Of a DNA stretch of 64,000 nt, positions 1 to 7,904 are shown in pieces. The notes beneath the pieces were generated by a model. That model was not told the origin of the DNA. It saw nothing but the letters and a program-made list of their open reading frames with translations, and ran no database searches. This stretch comes from Tardiphaga sp. Its GTDB lineage: Bacteria > Pseudomonadota > Alphaproteobacteria > Rhizobiales > Xanthobacteraceae. Position numbers and translations under genes: made by a program. The stretch is from NCBI GenBank assembly GCA_030147505.1, contig JASBVG010000070.1, forward strand, positions 1 to 64,000. Direction: 5' to 3'. The first letter of the stretch is position 1. Each line of letters starts with the position of its first letter.

Positions 1-232
1 GGGCTTCCCTTTATACCTGCCACCCGATCCATGGCTTGTGATACTCGCCCCCTATGGGCCGGCCTCATCTGGCGCTCGCTCGGACCTGTGCAGCTTTCAC
101 CACACCTGATGTTTTATGACCGTAAGGCGTAAATACGGTCATGGTGTTTCCACCAACGTACCCGAGAATATCTGCCGTCCGGCGTCCCAAGTCAAGGAGA
201 GATCTCAGCGAAATTTCCTATACTTACGGGAA
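1..232. other. Left edge, no gene assigned
   Basis: I see no recognisable gene here. The first plus-strand frame is open from the window edge to a TAA at 130-132, but its translation is not familiar. On the minus strand, positions 88-105 can form a short hairpin containing G-U pairs (GTGTGG, loop TGAAAG, CTGCAC), the kind of element found in structured RNAs. This may be the edge of another mobile element, but the evidence is thin. Confidence 0.2.
116..142. repeat. Perfect 9-bp inverted repeat
   Basis: ATGACCGTA (116-124) and TACGGTCAT (134-142) are exact reverse complements separated by 9 nt. The repeat lies downstream of the minus-strand phosphoribosyltransferase-like gene. It has no T-run on the transcribed side, so it is not a convincing intrinsic terminator. 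It may be a protein-binding site or an element end. Confidence 0.5.
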
Positions 233-958
233 CTATAAGCCGCTGAGGAAACAGGCCGCCCTATCTATCTTGCAGCCTGTCTTGGCCGTCAACAGCTCGA
301 TCATGGCGGAAAGCGAAGCCCCGGACGACATGATGTCATCGACGACCAGTACGTTCTTTCCGCTGATATCGGGTGCTCCACCGCCGACTTCAAACGGATC
401 GAAATACCGCCGTATTTTGGGTCCGATTTCTTTCATCGAAGCCAGTTGTCCGGGCTTCATTTGCCGCCAAGTGTGCATCTGACTCTTGTAGTCCTTTTCG
501 CGCTGACCGCCTAAATTTTTAGGAATACTGTCTCCGTACTGCGCCAGCATCTCGGCTACGGTCTTTTTCCTGAGAAACCCGCAGCCCAGATACGGCGTGC
601 CCGTCACCTGACACACCATCTGGGCAAATTCTTCGGAAAAACCGTAGCTCGACGGCATCGGCATGACATAGTCAGTGCCCTGAAGCTCCGTGCATTTCTC
701 CAGAATTTCGCGCGCTCGCGCCATGATCTGCGTGCGGTACATCGCCACGATGTTGTAGCCGCCCATACCTTTCAGTGCATAGATGAGAGGATTGCCGTCG
801 CGATCGAGATCGCCGGTCTTGTTCCTGCGGAAGACGTGGTGGACGGTCACGCCACCCAGCTTTTTCGAGGTCGGATTGGCGTCCAGCGAGGTGTTCACGC
901 GCTTTTCGTGCGTCTGATCGTGCGCGACGAAGTTGTCGCCGGATATGTTGATACCCAT
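233..958 (-). CDS. Phosphoribosyltransferase-like protein
   Basis: About 241 residues. The C-terminal part has VLVVDDIMSSG (residues about 203-213), the acidic PRPP-binding loop of type I phosphoribosyltransferases: hydrophobic strand, two Asp, then a Ser/Gly turn. The middle (TDYVMPMPSS, then a Cys-containing GTPYLGCGFLRKKT) fits ComF-like or nucleoside-salvage-like folds, but I cannot name the substrate. An in-frame ATG at 1138 would add 60 Arg-rich residues that do not look like protein. The ATG at 958 has GGGGAAACG just upstream and begins a normal-looking sequence, so I chose it. It is not overlapped by the metal genes and its link to them is unclear. Confidence 0.6.
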   Translation of the reverse strand: MGINISGDNFVAHDQTHEKRVNTSLDANPTSKKLGGVTVHHVFRRNKTGDLDRDGNPLIYALKGMGGYNIVAMYRTQIMARAREILEKCTELQGTDYVMPMPSSYGFSEEFAQMVCQVTGTPYLGCGFLRKKTVAEMLAQYGDSIPKNLGGQREKDYKSQMHTWRQMKPGQLASMKEIGPKIRRYFDPFEVGGGAPDISGKNVLVVDDIMSSGASLSAMIELLTAKTGCKIDRAACFLSGL

Positions 959-1316
959 CGTTTCCCCGGTTTCCGCGAGCGGGACTGTAGAGGCCGCGGA
1001 ATGGTCCAAGTCAACCTTGCGGAACGATTGGATCGGCGCGATCTCGCCATGTGCTGTGGATGCCCGACCGACTCTATGACCTCCCCGTCGAAATCGGGTC
1101 TGCTGACGCTCCTTTTGCTCACGGACGGCATAGGTCATGATTTAAAGCTGTGGGGGCGCCACCAGAGCGACGGCTGCCGACGAGGGATAGGTGGGCGCGC
1201 GCAGATCGTCCGACTGATCGTGCTTGTCGCCGTCATCCGCGATGATCGAGGGGCCGCAGCTTCCTGGAGCGCTGCCGGCGGCGAAATTCGTCTATGTCGC
1301 GGGAGGTCGATCGGAG
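959..1316. other. Stretch without a supported gene
   Basis: Reading frames are open on both strands, as expected in GC-rich DNA, but none has a convincing start, domain or protein-like composition. It is probably the 3' region of the transcript carrying the two small genes to the right plus the promoter of the phosphoribosyltransferase-like gene. Confidence 0.4.
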
Positions 1317-1655
1317 TCAGTCGTCTTCGCGGGACGCGGACGCGACCGGTAGCCGCCCCGGAAAGCCGGCGATCTGCCCGTCTCTCCGGCCGAAGATATT
1401 ACCGGCTTCTGGACATGAATTCAGACAACCGCAGAGGATTTCAGCCTCGGTCCGCATGAGCGGATGTTCGTCGCCGAGGGATATTTCGAGCGCGAGGCCG
1501 GTGCTGTCGTCGACGACACTCCAACCGCGAGGTCCTTGCACGACGCGGAAACGCTTCGATGCCGCACGGGGCCCATCGCCGGAGCGCGCCGTCACGACGC
1601 GCGTCCGGGAAATGAAGATCGCCACGGCGCCGTCATCGACCCTTGGGCCCGCCAT
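1317..1655 (-). CDS. Hypothetical small protein
   Basis: 112 residues, no domain recognised. The centre (RFRVVQGPRGWSVVDDSTG, then a run on acidic and hydrophobic residues) has globular, protein-like composition. The ends are poorer in complexity. It contains a CGC pair and a further Cys. The ATG at 1655 overlaps the last 23 nt of the exported-protein gene upstream and is preceded by AGGAG about 11 nt away. It is therefore probably cotranscribed from the SigF-type promoter at 1932-1957. Without homologues, a chance frame remains possible. Confidence 0.45.
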   Translation of the reverse strand: MAGPRVDDGAVAIFISRTRVVTARSGDGPRAASKRFRVVQGPRGWSVVDDSTGLALEISLGDEHPLMRTEAEILCGCLNSCPEAGNIFGRRDGQIAGFPGRLPVASASREDD

Positions 1656-1878
1656 TGTATGTCCAAGCTCCTGCGCGAGCCTTGGGTGCGCTGCCGTCGG
1701 ACCGGCCATCGTAGGCGAAGGACTGCAGCGGGCTGGCGGAGCCGACCGCCTGGCTCTGCTGCCGAATTTCACCCGGCCAGTAACTCTTGTCCGTGATCGT
1801 GGAACCTGCATTGGCCGCAGCGGAAAACGAAACGGCGGAGGCCAGGACGGCCGAAACGAGCAACTTCTTGCGTGACAT
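1633..1878 (-). CDS. Small exported protein of the SigF regulon
   Basis: 81 residues. A classical signal peptide (MSRKK, hydrophobic core, cleavage near ANA-G at about residue 25) is followed by a mature part of about 56 residues rich in Gly, Ser, Gln and aromatics (SYWPGEIRQQ, WTYNGGPKGR) and without any cysteine. That excludes the Cys-rich DUF2282 bufferins that SigF controls in other bacteria. An exact GTAACC-N16-CGAA promoter lies 54 nt upstream, so it is inferred to be induced by the neighbouring SigF in metal or oxidative stress. Function unknown. Confidence 0.75.
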   Translation of the reverse strand: MSRKKLLVSAVLASAVSFSAAANAGSTITDKSYWPGEIRQQSQAVGSASPLQSFAYDGRSDGSAPKARAGAWTYNGGPKGR

Positions 1879-1931
1879 GTTCGAACTCCATTCGTTGAAG
1901 AAAGCGGGTTCATCGCGCTTTCACAGATGAG

Positions 1932-1957
1932 TTCGCAGGCTGAAGACGAACGGTTAC
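1932..1957 (-). promoter_or_regulatory. SigF-type ECF promoter of the small exported gene
   Basis: On the minus strand GTAACC (1952-1957) and CGAA (1932-1935) are separated by exactly 16 nt. This is the arrangement I recall for Caulobacter sigma-F promoters. The same arrangement lies upstream of sigF at 3203-3228. Confidence 0.75.
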
Positions 1958-1986
1958 AGGCTCGCGCATCCGTGATCCCGATCCAC

Positions 1987-2628
1987 TCACCACCTCAGCA
2001 GGCGCGGACCGAGTACGGCACCGGCAAGCGTGCACAACAGGATCGTCCCGCCGTACCAGACCGTCACGAAGGGGAGGGAGTCGTCCATGCAGTGCAGCGC
2101 GTAGGCCATCGCGCTCACGCCGCCGGCGAACAGACCAGCCGCCGCGCCGGCGAGCCTGAGATCCGTCGGTGCTCCCTTTCTCACGGCCCATATCGTCGCG
2201 GCGAAGGGGATGACGGCGATGATCGGTATCGACAGTAGGCACTCCAGCCATTGATCCCCGACGATCATCGCCTCCCAGTGGGACGGGGGCGCGAGAGACA
2301 GGTTCACCAGGCCGATGCCCAAGACGACGACGAACGGGACGACGACCAGCACCGGTCTCGTCCTCCGCTCTCCCCCGGGGCGCGCGAGCTTCGTGAGGTA
2401 AAGAAATCCGAGCGCGACGATCGTGACCGTGAACGAAAGCTTGAGGACGAGTAAGCCTATGGCTCGAAGGTCTGTGAAATTAGGGCGGAAGCCGAGGACC
2501 GCGGCGACGCCAGCCACGGCCGCGGCGACACCGATCATCGCGGCGGTGCCGATCGTCCGCGAGTGTGATCCGCGGTCGATGCGGACATCTCCCGTGCTCA
2601 GCAGGTCGAGAAGTTCGTCCGTCTTCAC
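1987..2628 (-). CDS. nrsF: NrsF-type membrane anti-sigma factor (DUF1109)
   Basis: 213 residues: a short cytoplasmic N-terminus (KTDELLDLLSTG, the usual DUF1109 opening) followed by six hydrophobic segments. Two cysteines, C130 (WLEC) and C180 (ALHC), match the conserved Cys pair needed for metal sensing in Caulobacter NrsF. The start is GTG at 2628, overlapping the sigF stop as GTGA, so translation is coupled. NrsF holds SigF at the membrane and releases it on heavy-metal stress (known for the family). The frame runs open far upstream of the GTG, but that part is antisense-like sequence within sigF. Confidence 0.9.
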   Translation of the reverse strand: MKTDELLDLLSTGDVRIDRGSHSRTIGTAAMIGVAAAVAGVAAVLGFRPNFTDLRAIGLLVLKLSFTVTIVALGFLYLTKLARPGGERRTRPVLVVVPFVVVLGIGLVNLSLAPPSHWEAMIVGDQWLECLLSIPIIAVIPFAATIWAVRKGAPTDLRLAGAAAGLFAGGVSAMAYALHCMDDSLPFVTVWYGGTILLCTLAGAVLGPRLLRW

Positions 2629-3182
2629 GCGCGCGTCTCCTTCGCGATCAGGGCGGCCAGGCGCTTCAGGCCGCGGTGGATATTGATCTTCACCAACGGC
2701 TCCGAGATGCCGCACCGTTCGGCGGCCTCGGAGACGCTGCGGCCGTCGAGTTTCACCGCGACGATCGAGCAGCGCATCTTTTCGGGCAGCAGTCCCAAGA
2801 TCTGCCCCAGATCCAGGCTGCTCTCGACCGCCGACGGATCGTCGCCGGCCGTCACGTTCTCCGCGGCGTCGATCGGTAGGTTCTTGACGGATTTCCTGGT
2901 CCGCCGCAGGTAGTCGATGAGCTTGAAGCGCGCGATGGCTTGTACCCACGGCGTCAACGGTTCGTCGGGATCGTAGGTATGCCGCTTGAGGTGTATCGCC
3001 AGAACCGCCTCCTGAACGAGATCCTCAGCTTCGCTTGCCGAACGTCCGGCCCGGACGAGCTTGCTTCTATAGTACGCACGCAGGTGACCGCTCAGCCGAC
3101 CGAGCAATACGCGATGCGCGGCTGCGTCGCCGTCCAGGCTCGCGAGCATGAGCTTCCTAAGTTCATTTTCAGTGGCGGTCAT
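2625..3182 (-). CDS. sigF: ECF sigma factor SigF
   Basis: 185 residues with sigma-2 (AEDLVQEAVLAIH, then LTPWVQAIARFKLIDYLRR) and sigma-4 (LLPEKMRCSIVAVKL, HTH ending in VKINIHRGLKRL). Fused in frame order to an NrsF gene, it belongs to the SigF/EcfF-like metal-responsive ECF group. It has its own exact GTAACC-N16-CGAA promoter 21 nt upstream, consistent with autoregulation. A second copy of that promoter serves the downstream small gene. The regulon probably also reaches genes outside this window. Confidence 0.93.
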   Translation of the reverse strand: MTATENELRKLMLASLDGDAAAHRVLLGRLSGHLRAYYRSKLVRAGRSASEAEDLVQEAVLAIHLKRHTYDPDEPLTPWVQAIARFKLIDYLRRTRKSVKNLPIDAAENVTAGDDPSAVESSLDLGQILGLLPEKMRCSIVAVKLDGRSVSEAAERCGISEPLVKINIHRGLKRLAALIAKETRA

Positions 3183-3202
3183 GACGGGTCCATTGCGATG
3201 AG

Positions 3203-3228
3203 TTCGCAGCGCTGACGTCCGCGGTTAC
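3203..3228 (-). promoter_or_regulatory. SigF-type ECF promoter of sigF-nrsF
   Basis: Minus-strand GTAACC (3223-3228), 16-nt spacer, CGAA (3203-3206), then GTC ATG of sigF after a short leader. It is identical in both boxes and spacing to the promoter at 1932-1957. Confidence 0.75.
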
Positions 3229-3285
3229 ACGCGACCGCGAAAAAAGGCGGAAGCCAACGAAGACCGACGGTGAGCCCGCGAGGTC

Positions 3286-6200
3286 TCATTCGGCCGCCTG
3301 TGATCGGTCGGTCGGAACGGTCCGGCTGGCGTCGGGCGGCGCCTCCGAGACCTCAACTCCCGGCCGTCGAGGCAGCCGGAGACCCTTGACGAGGGCGTAG
3401 ACGGCCGGAATCACAACGAGCGTCAGGATGGTCGACGAGATCATGCCGCCGATCATCGGCACCGCGATGCGCTGCATGACTTCCGATCCCGTCCCAGTGC
3501 TCCACAGGATCGGGATGAGGCCGGCCATGATGGCCACGACGGTCATCATCTTCGGACGGACCCGCTCGACCGCCCCCAGCATGATCGCTGCGTTGAGGTC
3601 GGACCGCGTGAACGGCTTGCCGTCCGCCGCCCGCGCGACCTGGATCTCCTTCATCGCGTGATCGAGATAGATCAGCATGATGACGCCGGTCTCCGCGGCG
3701 ACGCCGGCCAGCGCGATGAAGCCGACGGCGACGGCGACCGAGAAGTTGAAACCCAGCCACCACATCAGCCAAAGCCCGCCGACGAGCGCGAACGGGAGCG
3801 ACAGCATCACGATCAGCGTCTCGGTCAGGCGCCGGAAGTTCAGGTAGAGCAGCAGGAAGATGATCAGCAACGTGACCGGCACGACGATCTTGAGACGTGC
3901 CGTCGCGCGCTCCAGATATTCGAACTGCCCGCTCCAGACCACGTAGTTGCCCGGCGGAAACTGCACGCTGGCGGCGACCGCCGCCTTGGCGTCGGCGACG
4001 TAGCCGCCGAGATCGCGATCCCGGATGTCGACGAAGATGTAGACGGCAAGTTGACCGTTCTCCGTCCGGATCGACGTCGGCCCCCGTGTAAGCTTGATCG
4101 CGGCGACTTCTCCCAGAGGCACGGTGCCCCCGCCAGGCAGCCCGACCAGGACGTCCCGGGCGATAGACTGGGGATCGCTGCGCAGATCGCGCGGATACCG
4201 CAGATTGACGCCGTAGCGTTCGCGGCCTTCCACGGTGGTGGTGATGGTTTCGCCGCCCAGAGCTGAGGACACAGTATCCTGAACGTCGCTGATCATGAGG
4301 CCGTACCGCGCCAGCGCATCCCGGTCGGGAACGATGTCGAGGTAGTAGCCGCCGATGACGCGCTCCGCGTATGCGCTCGACGTACCTGGCACGGCCTTGA
4401 CGACGGTCTCGATCCGACGGGCGAGTTTCTCCATCTCGACCAGATCCGTCCCCAGCACCTTGATGCCGATCGGCGTACGTATGCCGGTCGCCAGCATGTC
4501 GGTGCGTGCCTTGATGGGCATGGTCCAGGCGTTGGAGACGCCGGGGAACTGCAGCGCCTTGTCCATGTCGGCGATCAGGCCGTCGACGGTCAGACCTGGC
4601 CGCCACTGCTCCTTGGGCTTCAGATTGACGATCGTCTCGAACATCTCGGTCGGCGCCGGATCGGTCGCGGTTTCGGCGCGTCCGGCCTTGCCGTAGACCG
4701 AGGCCACTTCGGGGAAGCTCTTGATGATCCGGTTCTGTGTCTGCAGGATCTCCGCCGCCTTGGTCACCGAGAGACCCGGCAGCGTGGTCGGCATGTACAT
4801 CAACGTCCCTTCGTTCAGACTCGGCATGAACTCCGTTCCGAGCTGCCGCGCCGGCCAAAGGCTGACCGCCAGCGCGGCGAGCGCGAGCAAGATCGTCAGA
4901 ATCTTGGCCTTCAGCACGCCGCGGATCAGCGGCCGGTAGACCCAGATCAGGAAACGGTTGATGGGATTCCGGTGCTCCGGAACGATCCGGCCTCGCACGA
5001 ACAGCACCATCAGCGCCGGCACCAGCGTGATCGACAAGAGGGCGGCAGCCGCCATCGCGAAAGTCTTGGTGAACGCCAGCGGGCTGAACAGCCGGCCTTC
5101 CTGCGATTCCATCGTGAAGATCGGGAGGAACGAGACCGTGATGATCAGCAGGCTGAAAAACAACGCCGGGCCGACCTCGCTCGCGGCCTCGATCAGGACT
5201 TCCAGCCGCGGCTTTTCGGGGGGAGCGCGTTCGAGGTGCTTGTGGGCGTTCTCGATCATGACGATGGCACCGTCGATCATCGCGCCGATCGCGATGGCGA
5301 TGCCGCCGAGGCTCATGATGTTGGATCCGATGCCGAACAGTTTCATGGCACCGAAAGCCATGAGGATTCCGACAGGAAGCATGACGATGGCGACGAGCGC
5401 GCTGCGCACATGCAGCAGGAATACGATGCAGACCAGGGCGACGACGATGCTTTCCTCGGTCAGCGTCCGCTTCAACGTTTCGATCGCGCTATGGATGAGC
5501 TCGGAGCGGTCGTAGACCGGGATGATCTCGACGCCCTTGGGGAGCGCGGTCGCCATCTCGGCCAGGCGCCTCTTCACGTTGTCGATGACGTCGAGCGCGT
5601 TCTGCCCGAAGCGCTGCAGGGCGATGCCGCTGGCGACTTCGCCGTCTCCGTCGAGTTCCGTGATGCCGCGGCGCTCGTCCGGACCGAGCTCGATCCGCGC
5701 GACGTCCTTCAGCAGCACCGGCGTGCCCTTGTCGACCTTGAGCACGATGTTCGACAGATCGGAAAGGCTCTTGACGTATCCTCTGCCCCGCACCACGAAT
5801 TCGAATTCCGAGAGCTCGACGGTGCGCCCGCCGACGTCCATGTTGCTGCCGCGGACCGCGTCCCGCACCTTCGCCAGCGGGATGTCGAGCGACCGCAGCC
5901 GGTTCGGATCCACCACGATGTTGTACTGCTTGACGAAGCCGCCGACGCTGGCGACTTCGGCTACGCCCTCGGCCTTCGCAATGCCGTAGCGGATCGTCCA
6001 GTCCTGGATCGACCGCAGGTCCGCCAACGACCGATCCTTCGACTGCAGCGCGTACTGGTAGACCCAGCCGACCCCGGTAGCGTCCGGACCCAATGTCGGC
6101 GTGACGCCGGCCGGAAGCCTGCGCGCCGCGGCGTTGAGATATTCGAGCACGCGCGAGCGTGCCCAGTAGATATCGGTACCGTCCTCGAAGATGATGTAGA

Positions 6201-6477
6201 CGAACGACACGCCGAAGAAGGAGAAGCCGCGGACGACCTTCGATTTCGGCACCGTCAGCATGGCCGTCGTCAGGGGATAGGTCACCTGGTCCTCGATGAC
6301 CTGGGGCGCCTGCCCCTTGTACTCGGTATAGACGATCACCTGGGTGTCGGAGAGGTCCGGTATCGCGTCCAAGGCCGAGTGCTTCAAGGCGTATAGACCG
6401 CCCGCGACGACGAAGACCGTTCCGATCAGGATCAGCATCAGGTTGCGGGCCGACCAGTCGATGAGACGCGCGATCAT
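3286..6477 (-). CDS. cusA: CusA/SilA-type heavy-metal RND efflux pump
   Basis: 1063 residues, normal for HME-RND inner-membrane pumps. The N-terminal helix is followed by the HAE/HME signature (DAIPDLSDTQVIVYTEY) and GFSFFGVSFVYIIFEDGTDIYWAR, which is characteristic of the Cu/Ag CusA/SilA branch. The transmembrane proton-relay Asp lies in GAMIDGAIVMIENA. The periplasmic segment RTDMLATGIRTPIGIKV carries the Met that matches a Cu(I)-ligand methionine of E. coli CusA. The start overlaps the cusB stop (ATGA). It exports Cu(I)/Ag(I) from periplasm or cytoplasm to the outside together with CusB and the TolC-like protein encoded upstream. Confidence 0.95.
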   Translation of the reverse strand: MIARLIDWSARNLMLILIGTVFVVAGGLYALKHSALDAIPDLSDTQVIVYTEYKGQAPQVIEDQVTYPLTTAMLTVPKSKVVRGFSFFGVSFVYIIFEDGTDIYWARSRVLEYLNAAARRLPAGVTPTLGPDATGVGWVYQYALQSKDRSLADLRSIQDWTIRYGIAKAEGVAEVASVGGFVKQYNIVVDPNRLRSLDIPLAKVRDAVRGSNMDVGGRTVELSEFEFVVRGRGYVKSLSDLSNIVLKVDKGTPVLLKDVARIELGPDERRGITELDGDGEVASGIALQRFGQNALDVIDNVKRRLAEMATALPKGVEIIPVYDRSELIHSAIETLKRTLTEESIVVALVCIVFLLHVRSALVAIVMLPVGILMAFGAMKLFGIGSNIMSLGGIAIAIGAMIDGAIVMIENAHKHLERAPPEKPRLEVLIEAASEVGPALFFSLLIITVSFLPIFTMESQEGRLFSPLAFTKTFAMAAAALLSITLVPALMVLFVRGRIVPEHRNPINRFLIWVYRPLIRGVLKAKILTILLALAALAVSLWPARQLGTEFMPSLNEGTLMYMPTTLPGLSVTKAAEILQTQNRIIKSFPEVASVYGKAGRAETATDPAPTEMFETIVNLKPKEQWRPGLTVDGLIADMDKALQFPGVSNAWTMPIKARTDMLATGIRTPIGIKVLGTDLVEMEKLARRIETVVKAVPGTSSAYAERVIGGYYLDIVPDRDALARYGLMISDVQDTVSSALGGETITTTVEGRERYGVNLRYPRDLRSDPQSIARDVLVGLPGGGTVPLGEVAAIKLTRGPTSIRTENGQLAVYIFVDIRDRDLGGYVADAKAAVAASVQFPPGNYVVWSGQFEYLERATARLKIVVPVTLLIIFLLLYLNFRRLTETLIVMLSLPFALVGGLWLMWWLGFNFSVAVAVGFIALAGVAAETGVIMLIYLDHAMKEIQVARAADGKPFTRSDLNAAIMLGAVERVRPKMMTVVAIMAGLIPILWSTGTGSEVMQRIAVPMIGGMISSTILTLVVIPAVYALVKGLRLPRRPGVEVSEAPPDASRTVPTDRSQAAE

Positions 6478-7904
6478 TGCGTTTTCTCTCCCGTATCGAG
6501 GCCTGAGAGTGCGGCCTTCAGGTTGCTTTCGGCGTCGATCAGGAAGTTCGCGGAAACGACGACCTTGTCGTGTTCGGCAAGCCCCTCCTTAATCTCCACC
6601 CGGCCTTCTCCGCGGCGTCCGAGCCTGACTGCGCGCGGTTCGAACCGGCCTTCCCCCTTGTCCAGCAGCACCAATTGGCGCTCGCCGCTGTCGATGACGG
6701 CGCTGCTCGACACGGTCACGACGGGCGCTTCCGTCCCAGTGGCGATCTCCACGTCGGCGTACATGTCCGGCCGCAGCACCTCGTCCGGATTGGGAAGTTC
6801 GATCCTGACCCGCGCGGTGCGCGTCTCGGGTCTCAGGTTCGGATAGATCACCGTCACCTTTCCGGCGAAGCGCCGGTCGGGATAGGCCCGGGGCCGCACG
6901 ACGGCCTTCTGACCAACCTCCAGCAGTGCCAGATCCCGCTCCGAGACGTCGACCATCACCCACACCACACCGCGGTCGACGATCCGGAACAGGATGTCGC
7001 CGGGTGCGGCCCGCATGCCGTTGACGGCGGTCCGGTCCACGATCTCGCCGTCCTGAGGCGCGGGCCAATTCAGATAGACGGGAATCTCCCGCGTGCGTTC
7101 GATGTCCGCGATGAAGGCGTCGGGCGCGCCGAGATTCTCGAGACGGCGGCGCGCGCCCTTCAGCGCCTGGCCGCCGATGCCGACGTCGCTCCGGGCGTTC
7201 AGCGCCGACAGATATTCGGCGGCGGCGCTCGACAGGTTCGGCCCGTAGATCCGCATCAGGGGCTGCCCCTTGCGGACATGCGAGCCGGTGGTGACGTCCG
7301 CGACGGTGTCGATGAATCCTTCGAAGCGGAGCGACACGACCGACACGCGCCGCTCGTCCTGCTGCAGCGTCCCCGGCGCCCTGACCATCGTGTTGAGCGT
7401 GCGGAGCTCCGCCGTTTCCGTCCGCACGCCCGCCTTCTGAAGCTTGCCCGCGCTGACCTTCACCGAGGCGTCGTCGTCCTGCTCGCCGTCGTAGACCGGC
7501 AGGTAGTCCATCCCCATCGAGTCCTTCTTCGGGACCGGCGAGGTATCCGGAAGCCCCATAGGATTGCGGTAGAACTTGATGCGTCTGGGCTCGGCACCCT
7601 TCTCGGCCACGGGCTGCGGCGCCTCCTCGAAGCTCAGGTCCTCGCTGCTGCGTACGGGTAAGTATTCCTTGCCCGAAGCGGTCTTCGCCGGCGCCGGCGA
7701 GTATTTCGGTTTCCCGTCCGGGTCGCGGTAGTACACGACCGGTCCGGTCGGCGATGGGCGAGCGGGGCTCATGTCGGCGGCCGCAGGCAGCACGGCCGAC
7801 AGCCAGGCCGGCAGCGGATGGTTCAACCTACCGAACGCCAAGCCGGCGCCGCCGGCGGTCGTCGCCACGGCAGCGATCAGGATCAAGGTCGACGAACGCT
7901 TCAT
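6474..7904 (-). CDS. cusB: CusB-like RND periplasmic adaptor with two heavy-metal-binding domains
   Basis: 476 residues: an N-terminal membrane anchor or signal, then two copies of the small heavy-metal-binding fold near residues 57-83 (YYRDPDGKPKYSPAP) and 110-138 (FYRNPMGLPDTSPVP with DSMGMDYLP). These are followed by the hairpin, lipoyl and beta-barrel parts of membrane-fusion proteins. The first copy has lost the usual Met residues (DPDG and no MGMD), while the second keeps them, so only the second may bind Cu(I). Four-nt overlaps with the flanking genes imply coupled translation with cusC and cusA. Confidence 0.93.
   Translation of the reverse strand: MKRSSTLILIAAVATTAGGAGLAFGRLNHPLPAWLSAVLPAAADMSPARPSPTGPVVYYRDPDGKPKYSPAPAKTASGKEYLPVRSSEDLSFEEAPQPVAEKGAEPRRIKFYRNPMGLPDTSPVPKKDSMGMDYLPVYDGEQDDDASVKVSAGKLQKAGVRTETAELRTLNTMVRAPGTLQQDERRVSVVSLRFEGFIDTVADVTTGSHVRKGQPLMRIYGPNLSSAAAEYLSALNARSDVGIGGQALKGARRRLENLGAPDAFIADIERTREIPVYLNWPAPQDGEIVDRTAVNGMRAAPGDILFRIVDRGVVWVMVDVSERDLALLEVGQKAVVRPRAYPDRRFAGKVTVIYPNLRPETRTARVRIELPNPDEVLRPDMYADVEIATGTEAPVVTVSSSAVIDSGERQLVLLDKGEGRFEPRAVRLGRRGEGRVEIKEGLAEHDKVVVSANFLIDAESNLKAALSGLDTGEKTQ

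Noticed and set aside
1633..1878. Bufferin/DUF2282-type copper peptide
   Set aside because: The protein has no cysteine and no MNIO (DUF692) enzyme is encoded nearby, so the SigF link alone does not make it a bufferin.
4972..6396. Long plus-strand open frame (474 codons) antisense to cusA
   Set aside because: Its translation is an Arg/Asp/Gly-rich shadow of the cusA codons with no domain; cusA is certain. The same applies to large antisense frames over the multicopper oxidase (18892-20328), the copper ATPase (22924-24450), the Zn/Cd ATPase (31155-32528) and aioA (53646-54881).
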